This document shows, one piece after another, positions 58,575-64,000 of a stretch of DNA of 64,000 bases (its first letter is position 1; each line of letters opens with the position of its first letter). This DNA comes from Cunninghamia lanceolata (Eukaryota; Streptophyta; Pinopsida; Cupressales; Cupressaceae): contig BSBN01000242.1 of NCBI GenBank assembly GCA_027924645.1, forward strand, positions 930,001 through 994,000, read 5' to 3'. A program made the translations under genes and the position numbers. The notes below the pieces were generated by a model. It saw only the letters and a program-made list of their open reading frames with translations. It did no database searches and had not been told where the DNA came from.

Positions 58575-60293
58575 TGTAATGTGCCGAACTAGGGTTTTGA
58601 CCAAATTTTCTGAATTTTGCAAAATTTCAAATTGAAACCCTAGAACTGAATTCTGATTTTTATTTTCAGATCTCAACATACACTCATATTATCCAAATTA
58701 ACATTCAAATTGCATTATAAACAATACAACAATATGCACAACCAAACCCTAGTTGAATTACACAATGAATTACACACTAGGATGATGGAAATGATGACAA
58801 AACAATTCAGTTCTCTGCTGTTATGAAAATCAGATTGCAGATTTGCTCAATTACATCAAATTCACTGCTCTATGATAGCCAAAGTACAACCCTTATACTG
58901 CTGTTACAAAAATCAGAGATGTAACATACCAATTTTGATGACAAACTACAATGCGAGCGAATTGCCCAATATGGATCAGTGCACTTCCAAAGATGATGAA
59001 TAGATATTAATGCATGCAGATCGCCACTCCTAATGTCATCAAATAGCCTCTTTTGCTGATCAGCCTGTTCTATTGTGCTGATAATTGTAGATCGCTGCCC
59101 CTTTATTGATGTCAAATCGCCTCCTTGTGTAAATTGGCTTCGCCAAACAATGCAATTGGCTCCAAGGATAAGTGTTAAGGGCTGCGCTCAGGGTATATGG
59201 CTGCTGTTCTGAGAAGTCTGCAACAAAACCTCAAGGATCCTGCACCAAAACAGCTACGGTCTCCTCCAACAAAGGCGCTCAACATGCACTACTAGGATCT
59301 TCCATCATATCAATATGTGGCGCTCCTCAACAATGAAATTCAAATCCGCAATGGAAAATTATATCTTGAATGCACAAATGAACACACAACCTCCACAATA
59401 TCTTCAACAAAGTCTCTATCAAATCTGCTATGAATGATGTAGCATGAAGGCTCAATGAATCTCCAAATCTCCAATGAAGCGCAAATGTGAACTCCGTATG
59501 AATCCACCTCCAAGATATAATTGGGTTTTCATCCAATACACCTCCTTCCGCAAGGGTTTTCGTCCTTGGAAAGTCTTGCAATACAATTGCCAAGCAAAAA
59601 GCCAAAGTTGCCAATATGTTCGTGATGATGAAATGAGCTCAGTCAACCTTCTTTTATACTTGGTTCTTTTTTCTTCGAAATAGGCCGACAATTCAAATTA
59701 AAGATTTGAATTACCTTTTTCCTCCAAGTCGGCCACTAGTTTATTTATTTTTTGTTTCTCCCAATGTGGCCGCCCAAAATTCAAGTATTATTTTATTTCC
59801 CTTTCTCCAAGATGAGAGCTCCACATGATAATAATAAAATATTATTATTTTCCTCCAAATTTGGGCGCTCCAATAGAAAATTAATATTTTATTTATTTCT
59901 CCCATAATTGAGTGCTCTAATTAAATAATAATAAAATATTATTATTTAATTATTTTCTTCTCCAAGGTGGGCACTAGCTATCAAAATAAAATAATATTAT
60001 TTTATTTTCCAAAACCTCCAAGTGATTCACCCAAATCCAAAAACCATTATTTTATTATTTTCATCCTTTTGATAATTAATGTAAAAATACATTAATTCAT
60101 TTTCCACTTTGCCGGAAATTCGTTGAGCCTTATAAAACAACTTTCCATTCTCCAAGCCTCTGAACAACGTTATCTTCTCCAAGCCATAACTCAACCAAAA
60201 TTATTCCCTTGTTTGATGAATTAGCCTACAGGAATGAGGATAGGTTAACCCAAACTCCTGTTAGGTGATCATGCCGGAAATGAGGACATTACA
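58575..60293 (-). mobile_element. Family D 3' LTR in the CCDA intron (1719 bp)
   Basis: On the minus strand it runs TGTAATGTCCTCATTTCCGG to the mirror of TGTAATGTGCCG. It aligns with the solo LTR 54030-55783, including the TATA-like box near 59648-59660, the GGGTTTTCGTCC-type boxes and the AT-rich array (59740-60010). A polypurine tract (GGGAAGGGAGGAC on minus) follows at 60294-60307, so it is the 3' LTR of the pol relic next to it. Confidence 0.9.
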
Positions 60294-60307
60294 GTCCTCC
60301 CTTCCCG

Positions 60308-60695
60308 GGATTGCTTGTCCTCAAGCGTAGCAAACTTGGATGTTACAGAATCTGTTCTCCTTCCCATGTCGCATCCTCCAATGGCAAATCTTTCCATTTC
60401 ACCAAATACTCACGGATCACCCTGTTCCTCAAATTTCTCTCTCTCATCTCCAAAATGTTGTCAGGAACCAAAATCAAAGTGCCCTTTTTATCAAGAGGTG
60501 GAAGATCAAAAGAAGAAACAACTTTCTGTCCAAGAGCCTTCTTGAGGCAAGACACGTGAAAAACATTGTGAATCCTGCTTTCTGTCGGCAACTCAAGCTC
60601 ATATGCTACCTCTCCGACTCTCCTCAAAATCTTTTAGGGACCATAGAACCTCGGCTTCAATTTCTCTGCACCACTCTTCTTTAATGTTGATTGTC
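60308..60695 (-). pseudogene. Family D integrase C-terminus and chromodomain, 5'-truncated
   Basis: The minus-strand frame gives STLKKSGAEKLKPRFYGP, a stop, then RRVGEVAYELEL, VHNVFHVSCLKKALGQ and a chromodomain segment REYLVKWKDLPLEDATWE. It ends near the polypurine tract. Homology stops abruptly at about 60695, so the rest of the element is missing. It is close to the element A and B chromodomains. It is antisense to CCDA and inside its intron. Confidence 0.88.
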
Positions 60696-61213
60696 TGTGT
60701 TTTGAATTACAGTCAAGTATATTGATATGTTTGTAAGGTGTGGATTTTCCATCAATCTTTGCATTACTTGGGAAACATGCATATTAAACTCATTATGAAG
60801 CCGGTTCAATAAGATATATATTTACATTTTTTTTAATGATTTTTGTGGAAGAATTTTTTAATTTTTGTGTTCCTCCTATTTAGATACTAAAGTTCTAAAA
60901 TTAATATATATTTGTAATGATCATCATAGAATTATTGTCTATAGACCATCATTCGGTAGCCATACTTGCACATAATTATTATGGATACTATTTTGATTTG
61001 TAACATTGTGCATGCTTTTGTCATGCATCATTGGCTATCCTATAGAATAACAAACGTTATTAAGAATCTAATGTTTCTTTATGAATGTGATAGTATAATG
61101 ACCATGCACGTCTCTTAAATTAGCAAGGTAGCTTTATCACAACATAATCTTTGATAATTTATGTAGTAATTTTTTGCTAAGCTATTTCTAATATAAAAAA
61201 ATTTCATGTGCAG
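60696..61213. other. CCDA intron, last part
   Basis: AT-rich, T-rich toward the end, finishing in TGTGCAG as a normal splice acceptor. No other feature was seen. Confidence 0.6.
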
Positions 61214-61260
61214 AGCTTACTCTCTCTAAGAAAGTACTCGACATGGGTCAACTCAATGAG
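61214..61260 (+). CDS. CCDA: CCDA, next exon (47 bases)
   Basis: After TGTGCAG the sequence reads SLLSLRKYSTWVNSM plus two bases, directly continuing the first exon's FAGALQ as expected for the family (ALQ-SLLSLRK). It ends AATGAG followed by GTTCCA, a GT donor, in phase 2. The clean frame across a 4.2-kb intron containing a retrotransposon argues for a live or recently live gene. The last coding part (a Gly-rich span and C-terminus) was not found before the window end, so it is probably beyond it. Confidence 0.82.
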
Positions 61261-61957
61261 GTTCCATCTCTCCATATGATCCATCTATATCCCTCATCTT
61301 AGGAAAATAATATAAACTAAACACTTTTTACATGAAAAATGTATATTTGATTTCTTTTCTTCCATGAGAATTATAATTTTTATTTCTAAGAAACCTTTTT
61401 TAAGGTCAACACAATGTTCATTTTTCAATTAGGAGAAAATTTATTATTAAAATTGTAGTAGCAAAAATCTTTTCTCAATATTGACTTGGCAAACTAATAG
61501 GTTAAGATGTTTTCAATTAATTGAGAAAAAATTGGGAAATCAAAAATGTAGAAAAAATCATAAAAATAGAGAAAAAATTGTTTTTTTTAAATTTCATGTC
61601 AAATTGTGATTAAATCACGATTTTGTGGGTAAAATCAGGATTAAATTGCAATTTCTGATAAAATCACAATTTAGTTGCAATTTTTTTCACAATTTTCATA
61701 GCCTCAAGATTTGTGCTTGAGTCTACAAAAAAATCAATGATTTGGTTCAGATTGGCAATGCAATTGCTCCTGATAAGTCATGATTTTTACCAAATATTTG
61801 CTACAATGATTAAAATTCAAAAGGAATCTCTCTTTTGTCCAACAAAGCTAGGGTACACACTAGAGGGAAAATATGCATGAAACAATAATAAATTGTAATA
61901 AGTCACAATATCCATGGTTATATAAGGTTTTCAAATTGATAACCCCACATGAAGGGT
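61261..61957. other. Intron/AT-rich DNA
   Basis: It contains a run of related short units around AAATCAC / GTGATTT at about 61600-61690 (inverted low-complexity repeats). No gene or element border was recognised. Confidence 0.45.
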
Positions 61958-62905
61958 GTTAGCGTTTTATTTTGCACATTTCAATGCGAACGTAAAATGG
62001 ACAGATGTGCGGTAAAACTACTCTTCGAATTAGAAGGGGAAGCTCTCTGTAAACTAAAATTAATCTAAAACTATATGGAATTTACCATGTTTTTAGAGGT
62101 ATTTCTCACCAATGCTAGATAAAACATAAATATGCATTCTTTTTGGGTTTGCGATGTGTGAAAGGTAGAACGGCACTTCCAATCATGAGGCAAGGATTTT
62201 GTGTTTTTTGACTTGAATCAGACCTAAAACTACACTTGCCCTATTCAACTAAATTCAGAGGCTGAACAAGGAAAGTACACATGGATCGGATTGGACAGAT
62301 TGAACAAATAACACAAGAACATATAATCACGAATGTTATGATTAAACACATATGACGTTACAAAGACATGACTTCTACCTTCAACTTCATTTGTGATACA
62401 AAGTTCACAAATTTAATGAATCGATTTAACTTTCAGCACAAACGACGACACATTTCAATAGAAATTCGGAAGCAAGATAGGTGTAGTAAATTCTATTGAA
62501 CGAGTAACAAAATCACAATCGCATGAACATATGACAAAATGACAATTTCAGCAAATTGCAATCATGAGAATTGCCATTGTTCTTTATACATTGACTAATC
62601 ATAATACAACACTGATATCTGAATACTGAATAAATGAATTCTAAAATCTGTAGCTCTAACTCTGATGCTGAATACTGAAAAAGCTAACTATATCTTTCCC
62701 CCCTATGTGCAAAAGAACTTATTTATGCTGCTTACAGAGATTGCATGAAAGTAACTAAAATCCTATCCTAACTGACTATTGTTTGTGTAACATGCAAACT
62801 TATTACAATTGATTTGCTCCATTAATTCTAACTTAGAAACATGCGATCACTACTTCAACTGATCAAATCATCCAACCTTGAGTTCAAACCCTTTTAAATA
62901 TCTTT
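61958..62905 (-). mobile_element. Family H LTR copy, borders soft
   Basis: The first 650 bases match the outer parts of 13958-16605, here without the family D insertion. The start reads TGTTAGCGTTTT. No primer site or gag was seen at its left, so it is probably a solo or truncated LTR. The right end was not defined. Confidence 0.45.
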
Positions 62906-62910
62906 ATCTT

Positions 62911-63288
62911 TGTAATGTTCTACCCCAAATTTTTTCAAAATTTTCCAACACTAACAGTAGTGTTAGCACATGAAATGCAATTAAGCACCTCCACACCTTC
63001 TGATCACCAAGTTTCCAAAATGGGCGAGGTGAGAGCATACAAGTGCTTCAGCTGAACAATTAATGTTTTGCAATAAATCAAATACAACTTTTGCTTATTC
63101 AGCGGGCATCCACTTATTCAGTGGGAATACACCACTTATTTAGTGGGAGTACTGAAAGAAAAAGCATAGGCACATCCCCTTATTCAGCGGGAAGCCTTTA
63201 CAATGAAACCACTTATTCTGTGGGGTGACTAACATAAACAAGAAAATATCAATCTCACTGGTGGTATTACCATCCAAGGGTTACAATC
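62911..63288 (-). mobile_element. Family F LTR fragment, copy 4
   Basis: It starts (on +) TGTAATGTTCTACCCC, the mirror of the family F U5 end. It includes the hairpin block with CCACTTATTCAGTGGG and GCGGGCATCCACTTATTCAG segments (63098-63275). It is cut at 63288 by another LTR. Confidence 0.85.
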
Positions 63289-64000
63289 TGTAATGTGTCG
63301 TACCTGTTTGTAATCTTTTATTGATCTTTTATGTGTTATTTTAATTTTAATTTTTGTGTTCTTATAGACTAGACAGAAGAATGTAGAAGGGGTTTGTAGT
63401 TTTCCTGCAGATGTGTTGCCGGAGCATACAATATATTGCATATAACATAAACCCAGAAAATATACAATGAATATGGAGAAAATAACAACCTAGATCAAGG
63501 AATACCTCAAGATGAATTATAGATGAATACCCATCTCAAGATTTACAACTTCATGTCGGGGTCATAGCCAGACCAGCAATATGAGCCACAAAAAAATGCT
63601 CAAAGCTCCAAAGAAACAATAGATATTGTCTTACAATTTGTAGCAGTTGTATATTAAACCCTAGGCGATCCAAACACAAGTAATAGAACCCTCAATGGAA
63701 GAGAGAATGATTTTCTAGAGACCCCATGTCCCTAGCTGCTGTTGTACGGCCTGTAGTAGAGTTGCTGCAGCAAAAAGAACCTTCAAACTGATCTGAATAT
63801 CTTCAAAACCTCCTACAACCTGGTCACCAATGCTGAAGGAATCTAATATGGCAGTGACAAGTGAGAAAAGATCCTCCAATCACCACTAAATGCAGCCCTA
63901 AATGGTACGGCCCTATGTTGGAAAGTACGGCCTGCACGAAGATATTTGTAACAGCCTCAAACACAATCCAAATGAATGTAAACCTGCCTTCTATAACCTG
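63289..64000 (-). mobile_element. Partial LTR, continues past the window
   Basis: It starts TGTAATGTGTCGTACC at a point where family F homology stops. It carries GTACGGCC motifs (63744-63751, 63904-63911, about 63925-63935) in the same relation as in the element C LTR, which implies minus orientation. The end is outside the window. Confidence 0.6.

Noticed and set aside
58223..58579. 118-codon + strand frame in the CCDA intron
   Set aside because: No family resemblance, runs into a family D LTR start, and the minus strand shows a more protein-like but broken reading.

Overview
The window looks like repeat-dense plant nuclear DNA, most probably from a gymnosperm (conifer-type) genome. The reasons are: nested, decayed Ty3/gypsy LTR retrotransposons fill nearly all of it; one host gene is visible only as two tiny exons 4.2 kb apart; and there is a short Penelope-like reverse-transcriptase relic, a class reported from conifers. 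The species cannot be named from the sequence alone. No rRNA gene, functional tRNA gene, CRISPR array or bacterial feature was seen. LTR families are given the letters A to J here.

Layout, left half. Element A (before 1 to 13155, + strand) is a chromodomain-bearing Ty3/gypsy element: partial 5' LTR, tRNA-iMet primer site, gag, protease, RT, RNase H, integrase and chromodomain. It is split by two solo LTRs: a 3.8-kb family E LTR (5436-9218) and a family F LTR (9519-11650). Positions 13532-16605 hold a Tat/Ogre-like gag relic with its LTR (H), which is broken by a family D LTR and a small inverted-repeat element. Element B (16611-26532, + strand) is a second full chromovirus with matching 5-bp target duplications. 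Its RNase H is split by another family F solo LTR (21406-23583).

Middle. The 5' LTR of element D (27858-38524) contains an LTR remnant (28035-29875) and the most interesting object here, element C (30415-37407, minus strand, target duplication GGTAA). C has two 1.64-kb LTRs that differ by about 3% by eye. It has a primer site and polypurine tract like those of element A, but no protease, RT or integrase. Its interior holds two large ORFs that I do not recognise, overlapping at an ATGA. Element D continues with gag-protease-RT (38664-41443) and is cut off near a third family F solo LTR (41472-43546).

Right half. A family G LTR (44025 to about 46073) is followed by a tRNA-like SINE head, a long unassigned stretch, and solo LTRs of family I (50663-51921) and family D (54030-55783). 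The D copy lies inside a family J LTR that is flanked by an unusual 93-bp duplication. Two exons of the chloroplast thiol-disulfide transporter gene CCDA lie at 56910-57002 and 61214-61260. The intron between them contains a 5'-truncated minus-strand family D element (58575-60695). The window ends in a family H LTR copy, a family F fragment and the start of another LTR.

How it fits together. The autonomous chromoviruses encode the machinery, and element C looks like a parasite of the A type. All coding copies are decayed, mainly through CAG-to-TAG changes. Several short motifs, strand-fixed relative to transcription, are shared between otherwise different LTR families.
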